Under the pieces are notes generated by a model. The model was not told the DNA's origin and did no database searches. It worked only from the letters and a program-made list of their open reading frames with translations. This document shows positions 10,801-18,387 of a DNA stretch of 25,226 nt, piece after piece. Both the position numbers and the translations under genes were made by a program. The stretch's first letter is position 1; every line of letters starts with the position of its first letter. The stretch is from an uncultured Desulfobacterales bacterium (GTDB taxonomy: Bacteria; Desulfobacterota; Desulfobacteria; Desulfobacterales; JAFDCJ01), in assembly GCA_945787595.1 (NCBI GenBank), contig CALZJV010000086.1, positions 1 through 25,226 on the forward strand. The letters are read 5' to 3'.

Positions 10801-11230
10801 TAATATAGTTTAATGGTCTATTTAAGATATTGGTTCCATCTGTGTATTCGTTTTCTTTTAACACAACGAGCGTCAACCAGGGTTTAAGCCGGTCGCCTGT
10901 GGCTGCACTGGGTGTGTATCTCCACAAAAAGTCTTCATCATAAAAATCGATATACGGTAAGTAGTTTGGTTCAAAATTGGTTATCCAGTTACGTGGTTCG
11001 GTCTTAATAATGGCACTGCTGTCGATACCCACGATATCGCCTGGACCATATATCTCGACCATTTTCGTGACAGGTTGTTCACCAGGATCGGTCAACCCAT
11101 CGCCGTCGACTTTCAAGTTAACGGTAATTTGTCCTCTTTTAACCGTGGGATCCGTTGGCGCGGTTATTTTATTCGCCAAGCCCTGACGCAAGAAAGGAAA
11201 AAAGGAATAGGTGCCTATTTCGTCACTCAT
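7841..11230 (-). CDS. Conserved 1129-aa protein with central membrane hairpin (giant-protein operon, gene 3)
   Basis: The ATG at 11230 is preceded by a good AAGGA ribosome binding site. The N-terminal 130 residues carry the signatures YGPGDIVGID (61-70), NFEPNYLPYIDFYDEDFLW (95-113) and GDRLKPWLTLVVL (122-134). A basic segment (547-560, Arg-rich) precedes two hydrophobic helices at about 634-650 and 654-674 separated by a few residues, which suggests a membrane hairpin with both large soluble halves on the same side. The C-terminal half carries the striking motif LWREFPTDQRGSYFRQFWD (860-878), then an acidic linker with repeated GDS units (about 996-1005). From memory these motifs define a conserved, uncharacterised family. 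There is no signal peptide, so both halves are probably cytoplasmic. It may be the membrane anchor of the operon's product; this is inference. Confidence 0.87.
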   Translation of the reverse strand: MSDEIGTYSFFPFLRQGLANKITAPTDPTVKRGQITVNLKVDGDGLTDPGEQPVTKMVEIYGPGDIVGIDSSAIIKTEPRNWITNFEPNYLPYIDFYDEDFLWRYTPSAATGDRLKPWLTLVVLKENEYTDGTNILNRPLNYITLKDTADPSVVFPAKDDLWAWGHVHINKNVVGEGDDPISSDETAFINKFKNILDKNPDLAYSRLLSARKLGESTAYHAFVIPTFEAGRLAGLGFNPDDVAGYEANTIAWEDYGVDRQETKNFPYYHRWYFRTSTVGDFEYLVRLLEPKVADSRVGRRDIDVQNPGSGIDKIDDARLKGVLRLGGALQIPVACLDEEEAAEYENYDEWYDSYPHKFQHQLATFINLAEDYTSKTTADAHTEAMDNSGIVIEDENPDDPDPLITPPLYGRWHALTSRLLHESDGTTPVANNENWVHDLNLDPRWRTAANFGTTVIQDKQEEYMDAAWEQVGDVLDANRRFNWFKLAGFATKVWYKKNIIPKSGVAIEKYLKLTTPIQKRIMSAGSTVFYSVTKSTVPKALISAPMRRMVRPRGRLMRRVEFDSTIRQDNLIARVNTGEVSPAPPREVPDELLTHNDIADSVKPDNIPTFLLDLVSKYPWFQYVPLLVGIILILLLLFMGMTGAVLTSAITTVVLVAIALFIFLRRLTINIQNAEGVLPEQQTPESVDELPTIPDFRVTELGDPYVPQTGVSDSPEATRFKQALRVNFDFVQRTAQAGKPPTYTPLNIPAVINDITVGLNPDVTIPRYALGYIKIPARIADSLTETFTAAMAYPEIDVPMYQPLLGLSDQHFVPNIKLIEVNSITLLETNQRFIESYMVGLNHEFSRELLWREFPTDQRGSYFRQFWDASGYLNKEGLSEEALREKLRDIPKLHRWSRRSDLGDHDHREQGGDSEEEVVLVIRGELLKKYPTAVIYAHRAKWELDDDGKIDLTKPRDFDDSEPVEVVIKTPLYEAKVEPDIYFFGFDLDVIEAKGDSGDSEGDSAGWFFVIKERPGEPRFGFDVPGDASDFSQTEVPLWNDLAWSHVVDNVSAGDFIAINGTRTILVPDTSDSEIDEQKAQQIKEDSHVQWRSSINAAELAYILYQVPVLMGVHAAEMLPDKCDNTAEG
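7845..7849 (-). promoter_or_regulatory. Ribosome binding site that fixes the start of the 1918-aa gene
   Basis: GAGGG (minus strand) ends 5 nt before the ATG at 7839-7837 and lies within the last codons of the upstream gene. It favours this start over the longer open frame beginning at 7890 and indicates stop-start coupled translation. Confidence 0.7.
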
Positions 11231-11287
11231 GCTGATTCCTTCATTTCTACATGGGTAATGACATGCAATTGAAATGTTACATTCTCA

Positions 11288-14200
11288 TCATTGGAAAATT
11301 GCTGTTTCTACTTCGACTTTATCATCGAATGGTTGGAGTTTCTTTTTCTGTTTAAATGATAAAGCTGATTTTGATACCGCGTTTCCATTTAAAAACAGGG
11401 AAAACAGCGTACCGAACCAGGCAAAAAATGGTCTTACAAAACGTTTGTAATGTGTATCAATAATGATTTCTTCGTAACGTACCACACGTTTTACGGCTGT
11501 TGGTGTTTTATATTGCTCACCGGTGACCGCCATTTCGATGCCACTATTAATAGGCTCATAAGATTTTGAACTTAACAATTCATTATCAGACTTACCAACA
11601 TATTGACCTATGGCAAACTGTTCTTGAACATCCGCTACTTTATCAAGGCCGGTGCTTGCGGTGTCGACACTAACGCTGAATCGATTTGCATCCGTCGGTT
11701 TTTGGTTGCCGACTTTATCGATAGTTAGATCCAATGGCACATAACGTTGGCTTACCTTTAAACTACCGACTGGATGTAACACCAAATCGGTCGCACCCTG
11801 GTCAAATTCACGCAGTGAGACTAAAAGTTTATTGCTATCGGGTAATACGGCCTGCCAGTTTTCCATCTTTACGAATTCAGCCATTAATTGCGGCATTACC
11901 GTGATAGGTGGTAAGGTTGTTTCTTCTTCATTGCCCCAGGTATGACTAAAGTCAACATCGATAGAAAAAAACAGTATTGAAATAGAACCAGTACCTTCTA
12001 CATGCCAAGGCGTCGGCCCTTCTAATGAACCACGCATCCGAACACTGAACAGCCCAATTCCGAAGACCTTAACCGATAAGGATGCCGAAATACTGATGAT
12101 GAAATAAAAGGGTGAGAATCGAAACAGTGCGTCAAAGGCTAAATGGCCATCGATATTAAAGGCGCTCACTCCAAAATATATTTCTACTCTGGCACCAAAT
12201 TGCACAGAGTTTGAGGTGACCGCAAAATAACCCTCGACCCGGATACGTGCGAAGCTGGTATTTAAAATACTAATAGCAATCCGGGCAATCGATCCAAAGG
12301 GTAACGGAGGTGGATTAAAGGCCGGGTGAAAACCGCCAACACTGACAACAAAACTGGCATCGTCTCCCCAACCCACCAACAGACCCATTTCACCTTCTAA
12401 GGTGATGAATAAAACACGCGATTCAAAAATGGCAGCAAAAAACCATAGACGCTTTTTATCAAATTCGATTGCACCCATGAAATTTACTTGAATAACAATC
12501 AGGGCGGCATCTTCATCGGGTAATGCAAGCTTTAATACTCCCAGAATTGCAATATTTCCAGGGATTTCGATGATCACACCCAACGACACGGTAACCAGAT
12601 TCGGCGTACCCCAACCAATCTTGACCATTGGGCCTATCAGAAAGGTACCTTCTTCTACCGGAAAGTAATTCTTTAAATCACTGATGATACGTGGTGCATT
12701 TTCAATGACGTTTTGCGGAAACATCACACTGTTAATACCACCATCACGAATGCCGGAGGCGATTTCTTCCAGACGCATAGTACGGTTCAAACCAAGTAAA
12801 CCACCCACACCACTTAACGTAAAACCAAATCCTAATTGTATGGGTGAACCGAATTCTGCTGTGATGATTACTAAGAGTGAAAAGCCTTTAGAGCCATCTG
12901 GCATCTTAGTGGTTATCAAGCCAATCGCCTTAACACTGACGATGCCGCTTAAATCAAGTTCCAGAATCCCGTCATATTCTTCTTTGTCTTTATTGAACCT
13001 TAGGAATCCACCACCATTAACAACACCAGCATCGATGGATAACCCAACGCCCGTCGGCGGTTTGAAACCAATATCCATATCGAATGGACCAAGATTGCCA
13101 TCTTCAAATGTGGTATACAGTCCCAGACCAATTTGTTCTACCACTGCTTTAAGTGGCCCTAAATTTGCCTTTACATCAATACCTGCTTCAATTTCTATTT
13201 GCGGGTTAGATGAGTCGGCAGGTATTCCAAGTGATAAGACAAACTGCGGTATTTCAATAGGTCCAAGAGATAAATGTGTATTTATGGCAATCTCGAAATT
13301 CATTGAACCTCGGAAGCCAAAGCCTGTTTTACTTGACCAGTCAATCCCAAGTGGGATATCGACTTTAATTTCATTATCACCGAGCAATGTACTTAAAAAT
13401 CCATCACCGTTTCCGGCTGTCAAAATTAAGGCCAGTTCTTTTAATTCGCTTAATGCTTTGACCTCAAACTCACCTGACTGAAAAAATACCTCAATGCCAA
13501 GATTGGCACCCTTGAATTGCATTCGAACGCCGTCCGGAGAACCAAATAAAAACAAAGGTTCCTCAGGATGATAATCAACGCTTACACCAAAGCCTACTGA
13601 AGGAAACGAAGCAGAATCTTCGAAAGGGTATTTTACATCAAGCTCATCTGGGCGAATTAGAATACCAAAACGAGAACCGATATCACTACCGACTATTATA
13701 TTTAAATCGACTTCATCGCCAAGTTTATAATTAATAGGCACTTCAGAAGGAATGCCGGGCTGAATGACCAAACCCGGTAATTTCCCAGGTGCAGCAGGCA
13801 ACTCTAGAATATCAAAAGATAATTCAATTGGTACATCACCAATAAAATTATAATAGAAAGGTATTTTTAAACCGATAGCACTACGGGAAAAATTTAATTC
13901 ATCAGAACCACTATACTCTAGGACAAGCGTATCATTGGGTTTAATAAGTTTAACAGAAATATCCAAATCAAATAGTAAGCCGGATAAGTGATTAAAAATA
14001 TTGCGAGCATCAAGTTCATCTGTGCCCCAGCCATAGACCCTTTTTACTATCGATAGAGGGTCTTGTAATATTTCTGGAATTTCCCCCCACTTCATTTTCG
14101 TGCGCACGTAGGCGTGTTTATTTGCAGAACTTCCGAGATTTTCCAGCTCTATTACATCTAGCGCAGAAAAGAGGTTATATAAAGTGGCTTGGTTTTTTGA

Positions 14201-14569
14201 TAGATAATCGGTCAGCAGGTATTCAAATAATCGCTCGCCTATTTCGCCGAGGAATTCTGCTGAATCAACGCCAGGAGGAGCAGTTGATAATGATTGTATC
14301 CTGTCAAAGAGATCCTTAATCGTGGCTATAAGTTGCGTGATATCCGAGGCTTCAATTTCACCATCCGTTAAATCTTCAACCACCGATATGGCATTGGTAA
14401 CACTTGCAGCAAGTTCGATATATTCTGGCGGCAAACCATCAACACCCCACCCCAATCTATACATGAAGCCCTTAAATTGTTCCTCATCGGAAAAGGCCTC
14501 ACGCAGTGGTGAGACGGCCAAAATTAAATGGCTCGTTAAGGTGGTTAATATGTCTTGTTCGTCAGTCAT
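11288..14569 (-). CDS. DUF6603-containing beta-rich 1093-aa protein (giant-protein operon, gene 2)
   Basis: The ATG at 14569 overlaps the TGA of the peptidase gene by 4 nt (ATGA). Residues 1-200 are mainly helical and soluble. From about 200 onward the protein is almost entirely alternating beta strands rich in Gly, Ile and Phe. The region around residues 585-880 contains GVGGLLGLNRTM, GPMVKIGWGTP, SVGGFHPAF and GPTPWHVEGTGS, which I recognise as DUF6603, a family of unknown function. The long amphipathic strand pattern is compatible with a beta-solenoid or an open hydrophobic groove, but that is inference from composition. No signal peptide is seen, although the protein looks like an envelope or surface protein. 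A 57-nt gap separates it from the next gene. Confidence 0.88.
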   Translation of the reverse strand: MTDEQDILTTLTSHLILAVSPLREAFSDEEQFKGFMYRLGWGVDGLPPEYIELAASVTNAISVVEDLTDGEIEASDITQLIATIKDLFDRIQSLSTAPPGVDSAEFLGEIGERLFEYLLTDYLSKNQATLYNLFSALDVIELENLGSSANKHAYVRTKMKWGEIPEILQDPLSIVKRVYGWGTDELDARNIFNHLSGLLFDLDISVKLIKPNDTLVLEYSGSDELNFSRSAIGLKIPFYYNFIGDVPIELSFDILELPAAPGKLPGLVIQPGIPSEVPINYKLGDEVDLNIIVGSDIGSRFGILIRPDELDVKYPFEDSASFPSVGFGVSVDYHPEEPLFLFGSPDGVRMQFKGANLGIEVFFQSGEFEVKALSELKELALILTAGNGDGFLSTLLGDNEIKVDIPLGIDWSSKTGFGFRGSMNFEIAINTHLSLGPIEIPQFVLSLGIPADSSNPQIEIEAGIDVKANLGPLKAVVEQIGLGLYTTFEDGNLGPFDMDIGFKPPTGVGLSIDAGVVNGGGFLRFNKDKEEYDGILELDLSGIVSVKAIGLITTKMPDGSKGFSLLVIITAEFGSPIQLGFGFTLSGVGGLLGLNRTMRLEEIASGIRDGGINSVMFPQNVIENAPRIISDLKNYFPVEEGTFLIGPMVKIGWGTPNLVTVSLGVIIEIPGNIAILGVLKLALPDEDAALIVIQVNFMGAIEFDKKRLWFFAAIFESRVLFITLEGEMGLLVGWGDDASFVVSVGGFHPAFNPPPLPFGSIARIAISILNTSFARIRVEGYFAVTSNSVQFGARVEIYFGVSAFNIDGHLAFDALFRFSPFYFIISISASLSVKVFGIGLFSVRMRGSLEGPTPWHVEGTGSISILFFSIDVDFSHTWGNEEETTLPPITVMPQLMAEFVKMENWQAVLPDSNKLLVSLREFDQGATDLVLHPVGSLKVSQRYVPLDLTIDKVGNQKPTDANRFSVSVDTASTGLDKVADVQEQFAIGQYVGKSDNELLSSKSYEPINSGIEMAVTGEQYKTPTAVKRVVRYEEIIIDTHYKRFVRPFFAWFGTLFSLFLNGNAVSKSALSFKQKKKLQPFDDKVEVETAIFQ

Positions 14570-17088
14570 ACTTGTGGGTAAAAATCATCAAAATTGCGAT
14601 CAATAGACCAATGTTTACTCGGATCAATTATGTCAACCAGGATATATCTGCATACAGCACATATTTCCATACCGTCTGTATGCTGCTCTCGCATCAAGCA
14701 AGAACCCGCCGGATGAAAAATGCCTTTATGATACTGTTTGCCACCTGAATACAGACCAATAATTCTGGGTCGTTTACGGCTAAAACAATCAGGTAACTCG
14801 ACGTCGGGGATTATGGGTTGTTGAACATCATCGTCATCGATCACACTCGGAAACACAGTTAGAGGTTTATTGTTGGTGGTAATATAATCTTTAATATTTT
14901 TCCCGATCATTTCGGCATAAGGATAGTTATTCGCATCAAAAACGGATTCAGGTGCAGCAGTTGGCAAATATAAAATAGAACCCGGAGTGAATTCTGCGAT
15001 AAATTGAGCCGCACTGACTAGATTAGGATAAGTAAACGTCACGCCGGTTTTTTCTTTAACGTGCACGGCATCTGCCGTGGGTGCGGGTTCAACAATCTCC
15101 AGTGGCGGACTGAGTTTAGGTTGTTTTTGCAATGCTTTTGGGTATTCACGAAAACGTAAGTGCACCGTATTGCCAACGGCAAACTGGTGACCATGTCCCA
15201 ATTTTAAGGGGATTCTAAATTTTCCACCGCCTGCATTGGTGATCGCTTCACGAATGACCCCTGCTTTTCTAATACGATGCCAATTCCATTTGACTTGATC
15301 ACCATTGAATTGCCCGCCTGATTTTGCATCGGCCTCCAATGTCAGATTTGCATATCGTTCATTAATATCATTACTGGTCAGACTCACAGGCGGTCCTTCT
15401 CTACCCCCATATTCATCACCTATTTTAAACGAATGAATAAGTTCATGAACGAACACACGACTATGATCGTTGTCTGAGGTACTGGGTATGTCACCCGCCG
15501 CATAATTCATTTCAAATGCATTCTTGCCGGCGACTTGTTGAATTTTTATATCATCCAGGATATCAACAAAAAAATAGCCTTCACTATTCCTAGCCCGTCC
15601 ATTGCCTGCGACAAGAATACAAACCAGATCATAATTATTCGGCAATATACAAGCGGGGTCACTGTCTGGATCACAGCGGGCGACCGGCTTAACCCAAAGC
15701 TCGTTGATTGGAATGCCACGTGGATCGCGTAATGCTCGAAATAACACATCCATGTCATCACGATCGATACGAAACTCACTTAAGTTGACATCTTTTATAT
15801 CATCCGAATCGGATATCGTATCGCCAATGGTGACGCCTAGTTCAGTATCAACAAAATCGATTAAACTTCGTTTTGCCAAACGGCGCCATCTATTGATTAA
15901 TGAATTACTTACGTTACTCGCTGACGGAGCCGGATCAACTAAATTTTGCCAATCTGATCTTATATTTGCATTGCTACGTGCGCCATTGGAAATATCATCA
16001 TTTGCTACCGGCAAACCAACCATATAGATCAAATGCTCTAAATTCCATGCGCCTGCAACTGAGCTAGGAGGATCCTTTTCTGGCGCGGGCACATAACGTG
16101 CCTTCATATTCGCACCCGAACCAACTGGATATACTTCTGCATTCACTGACACGCCTGTCCCGGCAGATGGCATGAATGCCGTCCAAAAATTCATCGAGGT
16201 TGACAATACATCAAAAGGTTTATTCAGTGGATTGGTCTTTATAAATTGCACTAAAGAATTAACATAACTAGTAGAATTTGCTTGATCCGATGCGGCAAAG
16301 CCATCGCCAATGATAAGAATGTTTGGTACAGCCTCTGGGTTTATCGTTCCTGGCCAACCTCCGCCAACTACGATAGAGGCGTCAATGGTGTTAGAACTAT
16401 CCCAGGCACTTGCTACTTCAATATTTTCCGTCGCCGTCGCCCCGCCAATACTTGCCGGTAATGTTGCGGTGATGGCGATGATATTACTGGTATTATCACC
16501 CGCCTTAAGAATCAATTTACCCGACGTGGTATTCACATTCGCTGAGGGCGACCAGGTTATGTTAGGCATATCGGTGATATCACCCACTGTGCCATCATCA
16601 AATTGTGCGCGCAGGTTAAAACGATATTTGGTGTTTTCAGGTCTGGATGTTGTAAATGGTCTAACTTTTAAGGGTGATGGCGTTAACCAGACCTGGCTAA
16701 TTGATTGATGAACGTGTATTCGAAGAAACGCTTTATCGACGACATCCCCACCCGGAACTGTCTTTGCTTCAACCTCAATAATAAAATTATGTTTGCGGGT
16801 TGCCGGTAACGTGGCATCTAACGTCACCACGCCATTGGTCAGATCGACTGACATACCGTGACCTGAATGAGTATTTGGAGGTGGTGATCCTTGTTTTTTA
16901 AACAGCGGCTTAAAAACCAATTCAATATCTGTGTTACTGCTTAAATAATTGGAAGCGCGTGTGAGACTGCCTCCGGTTTCTTCAAAAAATAAATACGTCG
17001 TTAAATCCGGCGAAGCTTGACCGGGTACAACATGGATATCCTTATTCCGATTTGCACCTCTTGACCACCACATACTTGTGATTGGCAT
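14566..17088 (-). CDS. M64-type zinc metallopeptidase with Ig-like N-terminal domains (giant-protein operon, gene 1)
   Basis: The ATG at 17088 has an AAAGGG ribosome binding site. Residues about 40-135 and 140-235 read as two Ig/cadherin-like beta domains. The peptidase begins near 256 (NILIIGDGFAASDQ, the typical M64 opening). The zinc site is HELIH at 548-552 followed by GDEYGG, giving H548, E549, H552 and the family acidic ligand D558. The family C-terminal block is also present (GSCLMR ... ICAVCRYI), as part of a Cys-containing end. An extra beta segment lies at about 620-700, between the active site and the C-terminal block. M64 enzymes (IgA-peptidase-like) are normally secreted, yet no signal peptide is present. 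As first gene of the operon it could mature or cleave the other large proteins, or be an effector; the substrate is unknown. Confidence 0.88.
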   Translation of the reverse strand: MPITSMWWSRGANRNKDIHVVPGQASPDLTTYLFFEETGGSLTRASNYLSSNTDIELVFKPLFKKQGSPPPNTHSGHGMSVDLTNGVVTLDATLPATRKHNFIIEVEAKTVPGGDVVDKAFLRIHVHQSISQVWLTPSPLKVRPFTTSRPENTKYRFNLRAQFDDGTVGDITDMPNITWSPSANVNTTSGKLILKAGDNTSNIIAITATLPASIGGATATENIEVASAWDSSNTIDASIVVGGGWPGTINPEAVPNILIIGDGFAASDQANSTSYVNSLVQFIKTNPLNKPFDVLSTSMNFWTAFMPSAGTGVSVNAEVYPVGSGANMKARYVPAPEKDPPSSVAGAWNLEHLIYMVGLPVANDDISNGARSNANIRSDWQNLVDPAPSASNVSNSLINRWRRLAKRSLIDFVDTELGVTIGDTISDSDDIKDVNLSEFRIDRDDMDVLFRALRDPRGIPINELWVKPVARCDPDSDPACILPNNYDLVCILVAGNGRARNSEGYFFVDILDDIKIQQVAGKNAFEMNYAAGDIPSTSDNDHSRVFVHELIHSFKIGDEYGGREGPPVSLTSNDINERYANLTLEADAKSGGQFNGDQVKWNWHRIRKAGVIREAITNAGGGKFRIPLKLGHGHQFAVGNTVHLRFREYPKALQKQPKLSPPLEIVEPAPTADAVHVKEKTGVTFTYPNLVSAAQFIAEFTPGSILYLPTAAPESVFDANNYPYAEMIGKNIKDYITTNNKPLTVFPSVIDDDDVQQPIIPDVELPDCFSRKRPRIIGLYSGGKQYHKGIFHPAGSCLMREQHTDGMEICAVCRYILVDIIDPSKHWSIDRNFDDFYPQV

Positions 17089-17172
17089 GAATACACCCTT
17101 TAATGCGTATAATAATTAAGTTAACTCTGCATCCATGTTTTTTGTTGATTAAACGACAGCAATAGCTGGCTT

Positions 17173-17189
17173 TTGGATTATCAATCCAA
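17173..17189. promoter_or_regulatory. Perfect inverted repeat, possible operator
   Basis: TTGGATT-ATC-AATCCAA is a perfect 7-bp inverted repeat about 85 nt upstream of the peptidase start codon. Position and symmetry fit a regulator binding site for the operon, but it could equally be a small RNA hairpin. The half-site TTGGAT recurs in the palindrome at 18333-18344. Confidence 0.3.
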
Positions 17190-17385
17190 GCCTAATTGTA
17201 ATACAGCCGGGTTTAAGACACACAGCCACATGAATACGTAATATAAAGAAATTTCAAGTATCAATATATTGAGAAGGTATGAAGGATCGAAAAATTACAC
17301 ATGCCTCAGCAATATCGCTTATTCCCTATATCCAACTGAAATCAATAATCATATGTTCAGAAATAACCGAACGGGTCTTTTGAAA

Positions 17386-17616
17386 TTATGAAATCGATTT
17401 TATTGGCTTAAAGCGAAATCCCGAGGTAAGAGTTTCTTTTATATTAACTTGAACATTATCCCGTAAATCTCTGGTTTGAGCATCAATATCGACCACTATT
17501 TGTTCCTCTTCCAAATGGAGTTCTAATGAGGTAGCCTTTACAATTCTGACAAAATTTTGATTTATCCTTAGAACAAATATGTTAAAACCCGCTAAATATA
17601 ACTGCTCAGAAGACAT
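17386..17616 (-). CDS. Hypothetical 76-aa protein
   Basis: The ATG at 17616 (preceded by an in-frame TTG) opens 76 codons on the operon strand, about 300 nt upstream of the peptidase. No clear ribosome binding site is seen. The predicted protein is soluble, with alternating hydrophobic and acidic residues (LELHLEEEQIVVDIDAQTRD near residues 31-50) and no membrane helix. It matches no family I recognise. It could be a small operon-associated protein, a gene remnant or chance. Confidence 0.3.
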   Translation of the reverse strand: MSSEQLYLAGFNIFVLRINQNFVRIVKATSLELHLEEEQIVVDIDAQTRDLRDNVQVNIKETLTSGFRFKPIKSIS

Positions 17617-17793
17617 CAATTTTAGTGATTACCGATAGAATATAAGCGAGATTTTTTAATTGAAATAGAGAGTAAATGAGAGGCCAGAGGAAGAAATCGA
17701 TTGCAAAGATAAAATTAGTTTGAGATTGCCATAGTAAATAAGATTCGAGCAGATATGTGCTGTATCAGAGGTTCAAAAACGGAATCCAGAAAC

Positions 17794-17826
17794 AAAAAAC
17801 CCCATTCCCTTTCTAAGAATGAGGTT
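17794..17826 (-). terminator. Rho-independent terminator, minus strand
   Basis: On the minus strand the arms AACCTCATTC (17826-17817) and GAATGGGGTT (17807-17798) pair over 10 bp with one G-U wobble. The loop has 9 nt and a run of six T follows (17799-17794). It would end transcripts entering from the right, such as read-through from the ASST-like gene or a short leader RNA. The plus strand has no matching T-run. Confidence 0.75.
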
Positions 17827-17845
17827 CCACTCTACTCCAAAGCAT
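17813..17845 (-). CDS. Possible 10-codon leader peptide ending in the terminator loop
   Basis: On the minus strand a near-perfect Shine-Dalgarno AAGGAGG (17859-17853) lies 7 nt before ATG at 17845. The reading frame is MLWSRVEPHS followed by TAG (17815-17813) in the loop of the terminator. A ribosome on this ORF would cover the 5' arm of the hairpin, as in attenuators. A TTGACA box lies upstream at 17888-17883, but no good -10 was found. The Shine-Dalgarno is much stronger than those of most real genes here, which argues against chance. Confidence 0.35.
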   Translation of the reverse strand: MLWSRVEPHS

Positions 17846-17960
17846 GCATTGGCCTCCTTAGGTTTTAAAAGACGATTTATTCTGTCAAATCAAATCCTTT
17901 TCTATATGACAATTTTTCCATACATATTTTTATACGTAATGTCAAGAAAATAATTAAATT

Positions 17961-18209
17961 TCAATAATTTCTATCGCATGCTTTGACAATACGGAAAACC
18001 ATGAAATCGGCAGTTTTCATAAGAGCGATTTCAATGATGTAAATAGAAAACTCGTTGTCGGTATCGATTTGGGCTATTGTTACTCGATCACAACTAACAG
18101 GAAACGCCTCATTGACAGTTGTGGCTATCAATACACAGTAACTAAATTGAGTGAATATCATCTGGCAATCTACAATAAATTGCCAGGATGGAACAATCGG
18201 AGTTTTCAC
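17961..18209 (-). CDS. Doubtful 82-aa ORF
   Basis: A GTG-started frame of 82 codons on the minus strand, 135 nt upstream of the terminator. The protein contains several hydrophobic stretches and four cysteines but no recognisable motif. The only ribosome-binding-like sequence abuts the GTG. It is more likely chance or a decayed remnant than a working gene. Confidence 0.18.
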   Translation of the reverse strand: MKTPIVPSWQFIVDCQMIFTQFSYCVLIATTVNEAFPVSCDRVTIAQIDTDNEFSIYIIEIALMKTADFMVFRIVKACDRNY

Positions 18210-18332
18210 CCTGATGATTCCTGAGATAGCCTAAAACCTGAAGGTAAATCGCGAACTATCCCTGTGAACAATCTGACCAAAATCTCTATATGATATGCAA
18301 ACCTAATCTAATTTAGCTTTCTAAATGCTTAC

Positions 18333-18344
18333 TTGGATATCCAA
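18333..18344. promoter_or_regulatory. 12-bp perfect palindrome TTGGATATCCAA
   Basis: A perfect dyad with no loop, so more likely a protein-binding site than an RNA hairpin. It shares the half-site TTGGAT with the palindrome at 17173-17189. It lies just downstream of the ASST-like gene. No function can be assigned. Confidence 0.25.
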
Positions 18345-18360
18345 AAAATGAATAAACGGA

Positions 18361-18383
18361 TAACCTGGTTTTTTGGACCAGGA
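18361..18383 (-). terminator. Hairpin just after the ASST-like stop; weak terminator or diverged repeat
   Basis: The arms CCTGGT (18364-18369) and ACCAGG (18377-18382) form a 6-bp hairpin 5 nt beyond the TAG stop of the ASST-like gene. On the minus strand the 3' side is TTATCC rather than a full T-run, so termination would be weak. The 23-nt segment matches the palindromic core of the terminal repeat at 18 of 23 positions. It sits at the composition boundary between the two blocks. Confidence 0.4.
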
Positions 18384-18387
18384 TTCT

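Larger units (their letters stand above)
17089..18387. other. AT-rich intergenic region upstream of the giant-protein operon
   Basis: About 1.3 kb without a convincing full-length gene. It holds a palindrome (17173-17189), a weak 76-codon ORF, a strong minus-strand terminator (17794-17826) with a micro-ORF leading into it, a weak 82-codon GTG-started ORF, a short hairpin ATTTAG-CTTT-CTAAAT (18311-18326), a 12-bp palindrome (18333-18344) and a hairpin at the junction with the GC-rich block. I found no convincing -35/-10 pair directly upstream of the operon. TATTAT on the minus strand (17114-17109) is possible but lies very close to the ribosome binding site. Confidence 0.7.

Noticed and set aside
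12684..13481. Plus-strand open frame of 265 codons
   Set aside because: It is antisense to the DUF6603 gene. Its Pro/Ser/Ile-rich composition mirrors the beta-rich sense strand, it matches no family, and it has no ribosome binding site logic.
204..17088. Phage tail, contractile injection system or polyketide/NRPS cluster as an explanation for the giant genes
   Set aside because: I see no sheath, tube, baseplate, LysM, AAA+ ATPase, ketosynthase, adenylation or carrier motifs; size alone is not evidence.
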